Source: Engelhardtia mirabilis (lineage in GTDB: Bacteria > Planctomycetota > UBA1135 > GCA-002686595). From it: a stretch of DNA of 64,000 bases. Location: positions 4,898,001 to 4,962,000 of the forward strand of contig NZ_CP036287.1 of the NCBI RefSeq assembly GCF_007748095.1, in the 5' to 3' direction. The notes under the pieces were generated by a model. That model saw nothing but the letters and a program-made list of their open reading frames with translations, was not told where the DNA came from and searched no databases. Of the stretch, positions 55,446 through 64,000 are shown in pieces (the first letter of the stretch is position 1; each line of letters opens with the position of its first letter). A program made the position numbers and the translations under genes.

Positions 55446-57214
55446 GCGAGCAGTATCGCGTTGACCCTGGCTCGGTCAGCCGTTCCGATGGCGCCGTGCC
55501 GTCGCCCGCCGAACCCTCCGCCGCGACCGACCCGCGCCGTCGCCCCGGTCTTTCCGTCCTCGAGCGCAGCCTGCTCGGCCTGTTGATCGCCGCGGCGGTG
55601 GTCCTGCGCCTGGTCCAAGTGGCCGAGCCCCTGGACCGACAGTTCGACGGATTCCAGGGCGCCTTCTTCGCGGTCTGCGCCATCAACTATGAGCGGCTGG
55701 AGGGCGCTCACCCGGCGCACACCTTGCTACCCCGCGGAGCCGGCGACGGCTACCCGGTGGTCAACCTCGACCTGGACCCCGCCGCGCCGGACACCTGGTA
55801 CCTCTACGCCAACCACCCCCCCACGGTGCCGTGGTTGGCCTGGTCGTCCCTGGCCCTGTTCGCACCTGACGGCTGGGACCAGGCCTGGCGGGAGGGTCTG
55901 CCGCCGGCGGGGATCGAAGCGCCCCTGCGCGCGCCGTTCATGGCGCTCAACCTGCTCGGGCTCGTGGCGTTGTTCTTGGCCCTGCGCGCGGCCGGCTGCC
56001 GCCGCGCAGCCTGGTACGCGACGCTCTTCTACGCCTGGACGCCGGCGGCGCTGCTCTACGCGGGCCTGGTCAACTACGAGAACCCCACCGTGCCCTTCGT
56101 CCTCGCGGGCGTGGCGGCGGCGGTGTGTTACGCGCGCGGTGGTCGCGCGGCTTGGTTGGCCGCGACCTTCGCGGCCTTCGCCTGCGCCGGCGCCGTGACC
56201 TATGCCGCCTTGTTCACCGCGGCGGCCCTGGCTCTCTTGCTGCCCGCCTGCGGTTGGTCGCGCGCGGCGCGGCTGACCGGCGCGGCGGTCGCTGGGAGCC
56301 TGGCTCCGCTGGCGCTGCACGGCGCCCGCGCGGGCGCACTGCTCGAGCAGCACGGGGAATCGATGGGAACGCTCGGCAGCCGCGTGCGCACGATGGTCGC
56401 GCCCCTGCTCGATGGCACGACGCCCCTGGGCACCTGGCTCGGGGTGCAGGCGAAACTGCTCACGGAGGAGGTCGGGATCGCCCTGTCGCTCCTCGCCGCC
56501 GGTGGCCTGGCGATCGGGGTCGGGCGCATGCTGCGCCGCAGCCACGGGGACGGGACGCGAGACGCCGACCTCTCCGCGCACCTGGCCCTGGCCCTGGTCG
56601 TCGGCGGCTGCGCCATGCAGCTCGCCTTCTACCGCCACACCCGCGATCCCCAGGACCCCTTCATCCTGCACCTAGTGCCGGGCTTGGCGGCGGCCGCGGG
56701 CGTGCTGATCGCGCGTCTGTCGAGCGGAGCAACACCCGCCGCGCGCTGGCTGGTCCTGACCGCGGCGCTGGCGGTCGTGGTCGAAGGCGGTCTGCGCTCG
56801 GCGCAGCTCCACGGACGTTGGCGCGGTGCGGGGCCCGAGCTCGGTCAGTCGTCGGCGGCGGCTCCGCTCCTGCCGGCGCCTTCGCGCCTCGGGCCCGCCC
56901 TGGCCGAGCTGCTCCCCGCCGGCGACGTGGCCTGGTACCCCGGCGCCCTTGGTCTGGGCCCGGCCACCAGTTTCTACGCCTGGCGCACGCTGTTGCCCGT
57001 CACGCCGGGCAGCTACGAGGCCACTCAACTGAGCCAGAACGACCTGGGCCTGGAGCAGGCGACCACTTGGCTCGCGATCCCCACCGCCGTTCCGCCCTCG
57101 GCCCAGGCGGCCGTCGACGAGTTGCTGGCCAACCTCGAGGCGGCCCTGCCGGGCTCTGTCCGCGAGCCCTCCGCGGCTAACGCGGGCTGGCGGCTGTGGC
57201 GACTGCGCAACTGA
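55442..57214 (+). CDS. Multi-pass membrane protein, GT-C-like
   Basis: The 590-residue protein has an acidic first loop (A-E-P-L-D-R-Q-F-D-G-F-Q, about residues 60-75), which resembles the acidic catalytic loop of GT-C glycosyltransferases of the PMT/ArnT kind, then about ten membrane segments and a C-terminal outer domain. It overlaps the previous gene in ATGA. The pair may act in one surface glycosylation pathway. Sugar donor and acceptor cannot be read from sequence. Confidence 0.72.
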   Translation: MSEQYRVDPGSVSRSDGAVPSPAEPSAATDPRRRPGLSVLERSLLGLLIAAAVVLRLVQVAEPLDRQFDGFQGAFFAVCAINYERLEGAHPAHTLLPRGAGDGYPVVNLDLDPAAPDTWYLYANHPPTVPWLAWSSLALFAPDGWDQAWREGLPPAGIEAPLRAPFMALNLLGLVALFLALRAAGCRRAAWYATLFYAWTPAALLYAGLVNYENPTVPFVLAGVAAAVCYARGGRAAWLAATFAAFACAGAVTYAALFTAAALALLLPACGWSRAARLTGAAVAGSLAPLALHGARAGALLEQHGESMGTLGSRVRTMVAPLLDGTTPLGTWLGVQAKLLTEEVGIALSLLAAGGLAIGVGRMLRRSHGDGTRDADLSAHLALALVVGGCAMQLAFYRHTRDPQDPFILHLVPGLAAAAGVLIARLSSGATPAARWLVLTAALAVVVEGGLRSAQLHGRWRGAGPELGQSSAAAPLLPAPSRLGPALAELLPAGDVAWYPGALGLGPATSFYAWRTLLPVTPGSYEATQLSQNDLGLEQATTWLAIPTAVPPSAQAAVDELLANLEAALPGSVREPSAANAGWRLWRLRN

Positions 57215-57232
57215 GCGCCGGCGCGACCGCGT

Positions 57233-58630
57233 TCAGTTCTGGTCGGCGTCCCCGGTTGGCTTGTTCAGCGAGTCCAAGTAGCCGAGCGCGTCGAGCTGAT
57301 CGGTGAAGTCCTCGTTGGCGTGTTCGGTGGGCGAGCGGGGCAACGAGCGCGGGTGGGCCCTGACCCAATCGAGGTCCGGGCTCTCGCAGGTGCGCGCCGG
57401 GTTCGCGCGGGCGAACTCCGGATCGAGCACGCGATCGAGCCCGTTGCCCGAGGCGACCGAAGGCCAGTGCTCCGGTTGCGGCAGCCCGAGCAGGCGCAGG
57501 ACCGTCGGCGCTACGTCGAAGACCGTGCCCAGGGGCGCGTCGCCCAGGTGTTCGCCGCCGGCGGCGATCCCGCGTCCCAGGGCGCCAAAGATCCCCGGCG
57601 GCGCGTCCAGGTGGTGACCCGAACCCAGGGAGACCGGGTCGTCGAGCATCAGCGGATCCGCGTGCATGCCGTGGTCGGAGCACAGGAGGATCGTCCAGCG
57701 CTCGTCAACCAGGGACATCAGTCGGCCGAGGGCCTCGTCCACGTCCACGTAGGCCAAGTTCAAGACATCACCCAGGGCGTCGAGATGCGCCGGCGGCACT
57801 TCGTAATGGAAGTCCCCGGGCGCGTGGTAGCGCCAAAAGCGGTGGCCGGCCACGTCCGGAAGGCCCAGGTAGGTCATCACCAGGTCGCCGGGATCGTCGG
57901 ACAGGAAGCGCTCGGCGACCGCGAGGTTCGAGCGATCCGCCGAAAGGGTCCAGGCCAGGTCACGCACCAGCCGCGGCACGGGCTCGTCCTGGATGTCCGG
58001 GACCTTGAAGCGGCTGTTGAACTGCTGCTGCACCTGCTCGCGATCCTCGGCGAAGACGATGTCGTCGCGCACCACGTCCCACAGGTCCTCGGGCCAGGTC
58101 TGCTCCGGCACTTGGTCGGCGTCGTAGGCCGCCTTCCAGATCACGTGCGCCTGGGCCTGGGCCGCGTAGCTGGCCAGGATGCGCCCGTTGACCGGCTCCG
58201 CCGGCCAGCTCACCCACCAACCGACCACGTCGACGCCCAGCCCCGCGTCGGACACGATGTTCCACAGCGCCGGCACGCGGCGCGCCTCGCTGGTGTAGGG
58301 CAGGCCCGTCGAGCGGGTGTCGATGAAGAAGTCGATGCCGTGGGCGGTGAGCGCCTGGCCGGTGGCGATGGTGGTCCAGATCACCGGCGAGTAGGTCGGC
58401 TCGAGGGTCGTCAGCCGGCCGAGCACGCCCTGTTCGGCAAAGCGCGCGAAGTTCGGCAGGCGCCCGTCGTGGAGCAGCTCGGCGACGATGGTCGGATCGA
58501 GACCGTCCATGCCGACCAGCAGGACCGGCCCGAGGGCCTGCGGCTCATCCGGGCCGCCGCAGCCGGCGCCGAGGCCCAGGCCGAGGAGGACGACAGCCGC
58601 GGAGGGCAGCGCGTGGAGGGCGGAACGCAT
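57233..58630 (-). CDS. Type I phosphodiesterase/nucleotide pyrophosphatase-like lipoprotein
   Basis: The 465-residue protein starts with a lipoprotein signal (G-A-G-C, Cys 24). It has the alkaline phosphatase superfamily metal sites: V-G-M-D-G-L-D-P near 40, L-P-D-V-A-G-H-R and C-S-D-H-G-M near 310. The nucleophile position before T-T-I-A-T-G is a Ser (Y-S-P-V-I-W-T-T), rather than Cys. It ends near L-D-A-L-G-Y-L, like the two sulfatase-like proteins at 5695-8721. Outside-facing hydrolase with unknown substrate. Convergent with the GT-C-like gene with 18 bases between stops. Confidence 0.85.
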   Translation of the reverse strand: MRSALHALPSAAVVLLGLGLGAGCGGPDEPQALGPVLLVGMDGLDPTIVAELLHDGRLPNFARFAEQGVLGRLTTLEPTYSPVIWTTIATGQALTAHGIDFFIDTRSTGLPYTSEARRVPALWNIVSDAGLGVDVVGWWVSWPAEPVNGRILASYAAQAQAHVIWKAAYDADQVPEQTWPEDLWDVVRDDIVFAEDREQVQQQFNSRFKVPDIQDEPVPRLVRDLAWTLSADRSNLAVAERFLSDDPGDLVMTYLGLPDVAGHRFWRYHAPGDFHYEVPPAHLDALGDVLNLAYVDVDEALGRLMSLVDERWTILLCSDHGMHADPLMLDDPVSLGSGHHLDAPPGIFGALGRGIAAGGEHLGDAPLGTVFDVAPTVLRLLGLPQPEHWPSVASGNGLDRVLDPEFARANPARTCESPDLDWVRAHPRSLPRSPTEHANEDFTDQLDALGYLDSLNKPTGDADQN

Positions 58631-58700
58631 GGACCGGGTATACGGCCGGCGGGCGCCGCGCGCGAGGGCCGCCTGCGCGGCGAGCGGCGGCCCGCGTCCG

Positions 58701-60890
58701 TCAGCCGGCCAGGACTCGGCGCGCCGAGGCCAGGCGCACGAGTCCGAAGCCGAGCAACAGGGCGATCCAGAGCGACCCCGCCAGGGCCTGGCGCCAGGGG
58801 CCGGGCCCGGGGGTCGCGATCATCCCGCAACCGCCGCCGCCGCTGCTCTCGCTGCTCACGTAGGTGAACGCAGAGGGCAGGAGCGACGCCTGACCGGTGG
58901 TCTCGTCGCACACCAGCACGGCGACCGTTCCGCCGCCACCGGGCGTGACGGCGGTGATGGTGTTCGCATCGACCACGACCACGCCGCCGGCCTCCGAGCC
59001 GCCCGCGCCGGTCTCCGGGTCGACGCCGAACCAGACCCGCGAGTCGGGTCCGAAGTTGTCGCCGATGATCGTCACCAGCTCGCCGCCACTCGAGGCGCCG
59101 CTGCCCGGAGCCACGGCGCCCAACTGCGGATCGTCCTTGGCCACGTAGGTGAAGGTCGAGCTGGCCGCGTAGCCACCGGGGTTCGTGATCTGCAGGCTGA
59201 CCGTCCCGGCGCCGCCGCCCGCCGGCGTGACCACCTCGAGTCGCGAGGCGTCCACGAAGGTCACGGTCGCGCTGGCCCCCCCCACCGTGACCTGGGCGCC
59301 GGACACGAAGTCCGCGCCGGTGAGGATCAGCTCGGTGCCACCATCCACGTCCCCCGAAGGCGGGAAGACCACGTCCACCTGCGGCAGCTCGGTGGTCTGG
59401 AAGGCGGAGGCGAGCCGCCCCTCGACACCGCTGGCGTCGATCACCACCACGTCGTGGAGCCCGCCCACGGTGGCCGAGGTGGTCAGGGTGATCGTGTTCT
59501 CGTCCACCACCGTGCAGCCACCGGGCAGGCCGTCAACATAGATCCGGTCACCGATCACGACCCGCGCGCCGGGATGGAACTCGGCCCCGGCGATCGTGAT
59601 CGTGTTGCCCCCGCCCAGCGACCCTTGACTCGGCGTAACGCTCGAGACGATCGGATCGGACGGCGTGATCTCGAGCCCGCCCGGCAGGACGTCCACCGCT
59701 CCGAATGGGCTGGTTACGATCACGTCCACGTGACCGCTGGCCTCGCCGGTGGGCACCGTCACCTGGAAGGTGACGACCGTGCCGAGCCACGACACGGGAG
59801 TCAGCACCACGTCCGGGTCGCTGGCCGTCAAGGTCGAGCCGTTCACCAGGCCGGTGCCGCGCAGGCTGTGGAGAGTGGTCACGCCGGCGGTCGCGCGCCG
59901 CGGCAGGCGGTCCGAGCTGCGGCCGATCTGGATCGAGACGTCGGGCCCGCAGCTCAGGTCGCCCAGAGCCACGGTCTGCCCCACGGCAACCGTGTGCTGG
60001 CCGGTGTACCAGGTGGACTCGAAGTCGAGGTCGACGGTGTAGGACCCGGTCAGGTTCGCCGCGGAGACCGGGTCATCGAGCGGGTCCACGTAGATGCTGT
60101 AGGTGCCGGCGTCGAGGCCGCGCAGCAGGAAGGTGCCGTTGAGTGCCCCCAGGGCCGCCGCCGCCGTGCGGCCGTCCGCGTCGACCGCGATCACGTGGGG
60201 CCGCGCCACCGGCGAGTCGTCGTAGTGCAGCACGCGCCCCGAGAAGCTGCCGAAGGTCGCCGCCGGGTAGGCCGAGCGCACGCCGTAGGCGTCGTCCAGG
60301 GACAGGCTGCGGTGCAGGATCACGGTCGGGTCGACGTAGGGGAACATCGCCGCCCCCGCGTGGCCGCTGTGGTCGAGGCCGAGGAAGTGGCCCAACTCGT
60401 GGGTCACCACGTCCTGCACGTCGAAGCGCCCCGGCTCGCCCGAGGTGGTGAACTGGAAGGTCTTGCCGTTGAAGAGGATGTCGGCGTCGGTGATGCGACC
60501 GTCCGACACGAACCACAGGGGCGTGATCGCCACGACCCCTGACGAACCGGGGAAGTAGCCAGACGAGCCGGCCTCGTCGAACCAGACCAAGTGGATGTCG
60601 TCAGCGGCCCAGTCCGTGCGCGCCTTCGAGCCGGGGTTGGTGTTCTCGATCAGGTTCGCGCCCGAGCCGGGCACGACGTTCCAGGCGTCGATGGCGTTGC
60701 GCACCGCCGTCTCGTGGCTGCCGTCGAGGATGTCGTCGGAGCCGGCCGAGTTGATCGTCACCCCCACCGACGCGGGGTTGGCCCAGTAGAGGGGAGAGCC
60801 GTTGCTAGGGTGAAGGATGCGGATGTGAGCGCTGGCGGTGTAGCCGAGCGCGACTGCCAGCAGGCAGCCGAAGGCGAGACGACGTCCCAT
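58701..60890 (-). CDS. Secreted matrixin-like metalloprotease with IPT/TIG repeats and C-terminal anchor
   Basis: The 729-residue protein has a signal peptide (about 1-20), then a matrixin-type zinc protease domain with H-E-x-x-H-x-x-G-x-x-H at 164-174 (H-E-L-G-H-F-L-G-L-D-H) and a Met-turn at M182. After a carboxypeptidase-regulatory-like segment (about 205-280), at least three IPT/TIG beta-sandwich repeats follow (G-G-N-T-I-T-I-A-G, G-G-T-E-L-I-L-T-G, G-G-E-L-V-T-I-I-G). The C-terminus has S-G-G-G-G-C-G, a membrane segment and R-R, a sorting-signal-like arrangement. It is followed by a partner gene starting four bases upstream of it (60895). Confidence 0.9.
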   Translation of the reverse strand: MGRRLAFGCLLAVALGYTASAHIRILHPSNGSPLYWANPASVGVTINSAGSDDILDGSHETAVRNAIDAWNVVPGSGANLIENTNPGSKARTDWAADDIHLVWFDEAGSSGYFPGSSGVVAITPLWFVSDGRITDADILFNGKTFQFTTSGEPGRFDVQDVVTHELGHFLGLDHSGHAGAAMFPYVDPTVILHRSLSLDDAYGVRSAYPAATFGSFSGRVLHYDDSPVARPHVIAVDADGRTAAAALGALNGTFLLRGLDAGTYSIYVDPLDDPVSAANLTGSYTVDLDFESTWYTGQHTVAVGQTVALGDLSCGPDVSIQIGRSSDRLPRRATAGVTTLHSLRGTGLVNGSTLTASDPDVVLTPVSWLGTVVTFQVTVPTGEASGHVDVIVTSPFGAVDVLPGGLEITPSDPIVSSVTPSQGSLGGGNTITIAGAEFHPGARVVIGDRIYVDGLPGGCTVVDENTITLTTSATVGGLHDVVVIDASGVEGRLASAFQTTELPQVDVVFPPSGDVDGGTELILTGADFVSGAQVTVGGASATVTFVDASRLEVVTPAGGGAGTVSLQITNPGGYAASSTFTYVAKDDPQLGAVAPGSGASSGGELVTIIGDNFGPDSRVWFGVDPETGAGGSEAGGVVVVDANTITAVTPGGGGTVAVLVCDETTGQASLLPSAFTYVSSESSGGGGCGMIATPGPGPWRQALAGSLWIALLLGFGLVRLASARRVLAG

Positions 60891-60894
60891 GGGC

Positions 60895-61488
60895 TCAGTC
60901 GTCCTGCGAGCCCGAGCCGCTCGCGCGGCGGTGGTTGACGGCGGCCTCGACCTCGGCCGACAGCTCGGCGTAGGGTCGCGACTCGAGTCCGAAGTCCGCG
61001 CTGCGACCGCCCAACAAGCGCGTCGCGTCGCCATCGCGCAGGGCGCGCCGCACGCCGTTGCGATCGGTCAGGAGCGAGTACTTGCCCTGGGTCAGGCCCA
61101 CCGGCAAACGGCGCCCGTCGGGGCCGCCCTCGGTCAGGAACAGCAGCACCTCCTCGCCTTGGGCCAGGCCGGGCAGGCCGGGCACGATCATCCCGCTGCC
61201 GTCGGAGCGTTGGCCGCCGGGCAGGAGGAAGCTGCGCTGGCCGACGCCCTCGCCGAGGTAGTCACGGGCCAGGTCCACGGTGATCTCGGTGTCGATTCCG
61301 CCGTCCGTGCGCTCGACCGTGCGGCGCTCGACGACGCGCCCCTCGACGACCCAGTCCGAGCGGTCGACGAGATCCTGAATGTCGAGCCTCAGGACGGTTG
61401 CGGCGTCGGTCGTCCCGCTCGAGCGGGCGAGTCCCCAACCGACGAGGATCGAGAGGGCGATGGCGGCGGCGGAGGAGATCGGTCGCAT
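60895..61488 (-). CDS. Exported protein, unknown, partner of the matrixin-like protease
   Basis: A 197-residue protein with a signal peptide or anchor (about 7-21). The body (about 30-165) has an alternating strand pattern V-L-R-L-D-I-Q-D-L-V, W-V-V-E-G-R-V-V and E-V-L-L-F-L, with no motif I can name. It ends four bases before the protease start, so the two genes are in one transcript. It may help export, folding or inhibition of the protease; inferred from position only. Confidence 0.65.
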   Translation of the reverse strand: MRPISSAAAIALSILVGWGLARSSGTTDAATVLRLDIQDLVDRSDWVVEGRVVERRTVERTDGGIDTEITVDLARDYLGEGVGQRSFLLPGGQRSDGSGMIVPGLPGLAQGEEVLLFLTEGGPDGRRLPVGLTQGKYSLLTDRNGVRRALRDGDATRLLGGRSADFGLESRPYAELSAEVEAAVNHRRASGSGSQDD

Positions 61489-61800
61489 GGCGTGCGGAGC
61501 GGAGGTGGGGAGATCCTCACACCCCGTGTCGATCGACCCCGCCCGAGCCTCGACTTGAGCGAGGCAGCGCGCCGATTCGCCGTCGGCGGCCGCCCTCGAG
61601 CGGAACGCTGCCCCGCGCCGTGGTCACCGCCGCCGAAGACGGAAGAGGCGGCCAGATGGCCTCAACCGTGGGCGCTGGGTGTGCCGATGTTCGCCGGGTC
61701 GCGGGCTTCAAGGCTTCATCGGAGCCGCCACGCCCTTCGCCGCCCTCCGACGTTCCGGTCGAGCATCCGGAGCCCGATCACCACTGACTCCTCCCCGCAG
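61489..61800. other. Divergent gap upstream of the HDOD gene
   Basis: 312 bases with no supported gene. No promoter was clear enough to call. Confidence 0.45.
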
Positions 61801-62646
61801 ATGAGCTCCGAACTGGTTCGCAACATCCTGGCGGACAACGTCTCGATTCCGTCCCTCCCCTCCGTCGTGGTGCGTATCAACGCGCTCTTGGAGGACCCCA
61901 ATGCGGGTACCCGCGAAGTCGGTGCCGAGATCGCCAAGGACGCGCCCCTGGCCTCCAAGGTCCTGCGGCTCGTGAACAGCGCCGCCTACGGCATGCGGCA
62001 GAAGGTGGTCTCGACCGAGCAGGCCTCGGCCGTGCTGGGCATGCGCGCCCTGCGGAACCTGGTCTTGCAGGTCTCGGTGGTCGGCCAGTTCAAGCACCTC
62101 GAACAGACCGGCTTCGATCTGGACGGGCTCTGGCGGCACGGGATCCTGAGCGCCCAGTTGAGCCAGAGCCTGGCCAAGCTCTCCGGCACCAAGGCCGTGC
62201 TGCAGCCCGAGGAGTTCTACACCTGCGGCCTGTTGCACGACCTGGGGCAGGTGCTGCTGCTCGAGCACGTCGGCGAGAGCTACCTGCTGGTGGTCAAGAA
62301 GGCCGTCGACGAGGGCCGCTCCCTGTTCGACGTCGAGAACGAGGTGATGGGCTTCTCCCACGCCGAGATCGGCGCTCGGGTGGCGCTGCGCTGGGGCCTG
62401 CCGGGGGAGATCGTGAGCGCGATCCAGTTCCACCACGGCCCCGAGGACGAGATCGAGGCCGAGCCCACCGTGGGCATCGTCGACCTGGCCAACCGCACCG
62501 CCCACGCGATCCTCGAGCAGCGCGACAAGGTCGAGGCCCTGGCTTGCCTGGACGCGGAGCGCGCGGCGCTCTTGCGCCTGGACCAGGACGCCTTCGCCAA
62601 CCTGGTCGACAGCGCCTCCGAATCGGCCGCCTCGATCGAGGTCTGA
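61801..62646 (+). CDS. HDOD-domain protein
   Basis: The 281-residue protein is almost entirely HDOD domain, a relative of the HD phosphohydrolase fold that usually lacks its metal-binding residues and acts in signalling. Typical segments: I-P-S-L-P-S-V-V-V-R-I near the start, A-P-L-A-S-K-V-L-R-L-V-N-S-A, L-G-M-R-A-L-R-N-L, C-G-L-L-H-D-L-G near residue 145 and H-A-E-I-G near 190, with A-I-Q-F-H-H further on. H-D and H-H pairs remain, so weak HD-type chemistry cannot be excluded. The ATG at 61801 begins directly with the domain. Confidence 0.9.
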   Translation: MSSELVRNILADNVSIPSLPSVVVRINALLEDPNAGTREVGAEIAKDAPLASKVLRLVNSAAYGMRQKVVSTEQASAVLGMRALRNLVLQVSVVGQFKHLEQTGFDLDGLWRHGILSAQLSQSLAKLSGTKAVLQPEEFYTCGLLHDLGQVLLLEHVGESYLLVVKKAVDEGRSLFDVENEVMGFSHAEIGARVALRWGLPGEIVSAIQFHHGPEDEIEAEPTVGIVDLANRTAHAILEQRDKVEALACLDAERAALLRLDQDAFANLVDSASESAASIEV

Positions 62647-62721
62647 GATCCAGGGCGGGCCCCCGACCCGGGGCCCGCGGCGGGGGTAGGGTTCGGGTGG
62701 ACCGCGAGTCCATCCAAACCC

Positions 62722-63015
62722 ATGAGAGCCCACGACACCCTCCACGTCCTCTGCCGCAAGCACGGCGTGCCGGCGAGCTACGGCCGGCGGCTGCTGCCCC
62801 TCCTGGAACGCGCCCACGCAGCCCCGCCGGAGGTCCGGGATCGTCTGGTCCGCCTGGTCGAACTGAATCTGGTGCGCGAAGCCAATCGCCGCCGCGAGCT
62901 GGCGAGCCCCGTCGACGACGGTGCGGAGCAGGCCCTGGTGGCCGTGGCCCGCGCGCTGCACCGCTGGATCCCGCCCACGTGGCTGGACGGCTTGGTCGAC
63001 CGGCCCAGCTCCTGA
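62722..63015 (+). CDS. Small conserved-looking hypothetical protein
   Basis: 97 residues, mostly helical and basic (R-R-L-L-P-L-L-E-R, R-D-R-L-V-R-L-V-E-L). No signal peptide, Cys pair or known motif. The ATG lies 75 bases after the HDOD stop on the same strand. The coding pattern (GC-rich third positions) is good for its length. It ends just before a MITE-like element. Confidence 0.55.
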   Translation: MRAHDTLHVLCRKHGVPASYGRRLLPLLERAHAAPPEVRDRLVRLVELNLVREANRRRELASPVDDGAEQALVAVARALHRWIPPTWLDGLVDRPSS

Positions 63016-63033
63016 GGGCCACTCGCCGGGCTA

Positions 63034-63194
63034 GTGTCCTGGATCAGAAATTCGGCGTCACTTCCCGGGCTCCGATCGCCGCTGGCGTCGCCAGCGCCTC
63101 CTCCGAGTATCGCAGCGGATACGCGTCGTCGGCGCGCCTAGCCAGCATCGATCGGACCTCCGGGCAGTGACGCCGAATTTCCGATCCAGGACAC
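63034..63194. mobile_element. 161-bp inverted-repeat element with TA target duplication (family 1, copy 2)
   Basis: Opposite orientation to copy 1 (31036-31196), with six differences over 161 bases. Ends GTGTCCTGGATC and GATCCAGGACAC. TA at 63032-63033 and 63195-63196. No transposase. The right-hand TA is also the left-hand TA of the family 2 element that follows. Confidence 0.88.
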
Positions 63195-63196
63195 TA

Positions 63197-63313
63197 GGCG
63201 TTCGTACGGTGCCAGGCACGAAACCGCCGCCTAACGCAATGGCTCCGGGCGCCTTCGGCGCCCGGAGCCTTTGCGTTAGGCGGCGGGTTCGTGCCTGGCA
63301 CCGTACGAACGCC
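63197..63313. mobile_element. 117-bp palindromic element with TA target duplication (family 2, copy 2)
   Basis: Flanked by TA (63195-63196 and 63314-63315). It starts GGCGTTCGTACGGTGCC and ends with its reverse complement. The two 57-base arms differ at two positions and are separated by TTC, so nearly the whole element is one hairpin. It shares the ends and GTGCCAGGCAC-type core with copy 1 (50015-50147), but the stem middle differs. No coding content. Confidence 0.88.
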
Positions 63314-63354
63314 TAGCCGCGTCCGCAGTGCCGAGGTGGCAGTGCCGGGCTGAC

Positions 63355-64000
63355 TCAGTCCTCCGAGCGCAGCTCCTCGAGGTAGCCGATCAAGGCGCGC
63401 ACCTCGGCCCGCAACTCGGCCACCTCACCGCGCACGCCGGACAGCTCCGCTTCGAGCTTCGCCGCGCGCGCCACCGCCTGGTCGCGTTCCCGAGCCATGC
63501 GCTCGAGCTCGGCCTGCAAGCCGCCGGAGCCCTGGGACCCCTCGAGCCTGCGCTCGAGTTGCTCGGCCATGCGGCCCGAGCGCTGGGCCATGTGGTCGGC
63601 CATGCGCTCCGCGTGGACCTCCATGCGCTGGGCGAAGTGCTCGATCGAGTTCCCGAACTCGTCCTCGAAGTCCTCGAAGGCGTCCTCGAGGCGCTCGCCG
63701 AAGGTCTCGAAGCGGCTCTCGAGGTGCTCGCCGAAGTGCTCCATCTCGTCGCCGAAGGCCTCCATTCCGCCGCCGAAGGCTTGCCGGTCGTCGTCCTCCC
63801 ACTGGCCCATCTGCTCGGCCCAGTCTTCGAAGGCCTCGGCCCATTCCTCGTCGCCGTCCCATTCGGCACCGAAGTCGTCCATGGACCATTCGAGCTCGTC
63901 CTCGAACTCCATCGACTCGGCCCAGTCGGACTCGATGTCCTCGGCCCAGTCCTCGAACTCCTCGGTCCAGTCGCCGTTGAACTCGGCCCAATCCTCGGGG
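63355..64000 (-). CDS. Acidic Trp-rich helical protein (start beyond the window)
   Basis: The reading frame is open to the window end, so the true start lies outside; an internal ATG is at 63912. The visible part has many Glu/Asp and repeats of the E-D-W-A-E kind (W-A-E-F, W-T-E-E, D-W-A-E-D, D-W-A-E-S, E-E-W-A-E), then about 75 residues of G-x-x-M-E-A-F-G-D-E-M-E-type helix with Phe and Met at regular spacing, and a C-terminal coiled coil (about the last 55 residues). No signal peptide is visible. Composition is unlike any family I know. Function unknown. Confidence 0.7.
   Translation of the reverse strand, partial: PEDWAEFNGDWTEEFEDWAEDIESDWAESMEFEDELEWSMDDFGAEWDGDEEWAEAFEDWAEQMGQWEDDDRQAFGGGMEAFGDEMEHFGEHLESRFETFGERLEDAFEDFEDEFGNSIEHFAQRMEVHAERMADHMAQRSGRMAEQLERRLEGSQGSGGLQAELERMARERDQAVARAAKLEAELSGVRGEVAELRAEVRALIGYLEELRSED

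Overview
High-GC (roughly 70%) bacterial chromosome with compact operons and few AT-rich promoters. Many genes encode secreted or lipid-anchored proteins of unknown role (beta-propeller, Kelch, FG-GAP-like, IPT/TIG). Three ECF-type sigma factors sit beside signalling genes, FHA proteins are present, and three alkaline-phosphatase/sulfatase-superfamily lipoproteins occur. This mix, with a Thr-rather-than-Cys nucleophile in two of the sulfatase-like proteins, is most like a deep-branching high-GC Planctomycetota genome. That placement is inference from gene content; no rRNA or phylogenetic marker set was available to test it.

Layout. 1-4.3 kb: secreted proteins and a glycine-cleavage/lipoylation cluster (gcvT, gcvH, lipoate ligase-like). 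4.5-8.9 kb: a secreted protein, two divergent sulfatase-like lipoproteins and tRNA-Gln(UUG). 8.9-15.5 kb: cinA, tatC, a coiled-coil membrane protein, coaE and rho. 15.7-19.9 kb: an ECF sigma / membrane regulator / TPR-CHAT protease cassette. 20-25 kb: secreted proteins, an SDR oxidoreductase and an ArsC-like phosphatase. 25.2-31 kb: two glycosyltransferases, an FHA membrane protein and a three-gene ABC transporter operon. 31-34.4 kb: a Ser/Thr kinase divergent from an ECF sigma. 36-41.7 kb: a second sigma cassette on the minus strand (subtilase, ECF sigma, zinc-finger-like regulator, TPR-CHAT protease). 42-50.7 kb: a Kelch protein, hemB, a DedA protein, a membrane pyrophosphatase, rsfS and slyD. 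51-51.8 kb: rpsN and rpmE, both in cysteine-poor forms. 52-64 kb: an FHA protein, two GT-C-like membrane proteins, a phosphodiesterase-like lipoprotein, a matrixin/IPT protein, an HDOD protein and an acidic Trp-rich protein cut off by the window end.

The main candidate for an undescribed system is the pair of ECF sigma / regulator / TPR-CHAT cassettes. Each joins a caspase-like protease with an intact His-Cys pair to a sigma factor and its probable inhibitor, and there is no CRISPR array in the window. The arrangement resembles the logic of type III-E CRISPR, where TPR-CHAT cleaves a sigma-binding protein. A second notable signal is two families of short, TA-flanked inverted-repeat elements, each present twice. 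One copy sits exactly in the stop codon of the kinase gene, and two copies of different families abut and share one TA. Several genes also appear to begin upstream of any ATG, GTG or TTG codon.
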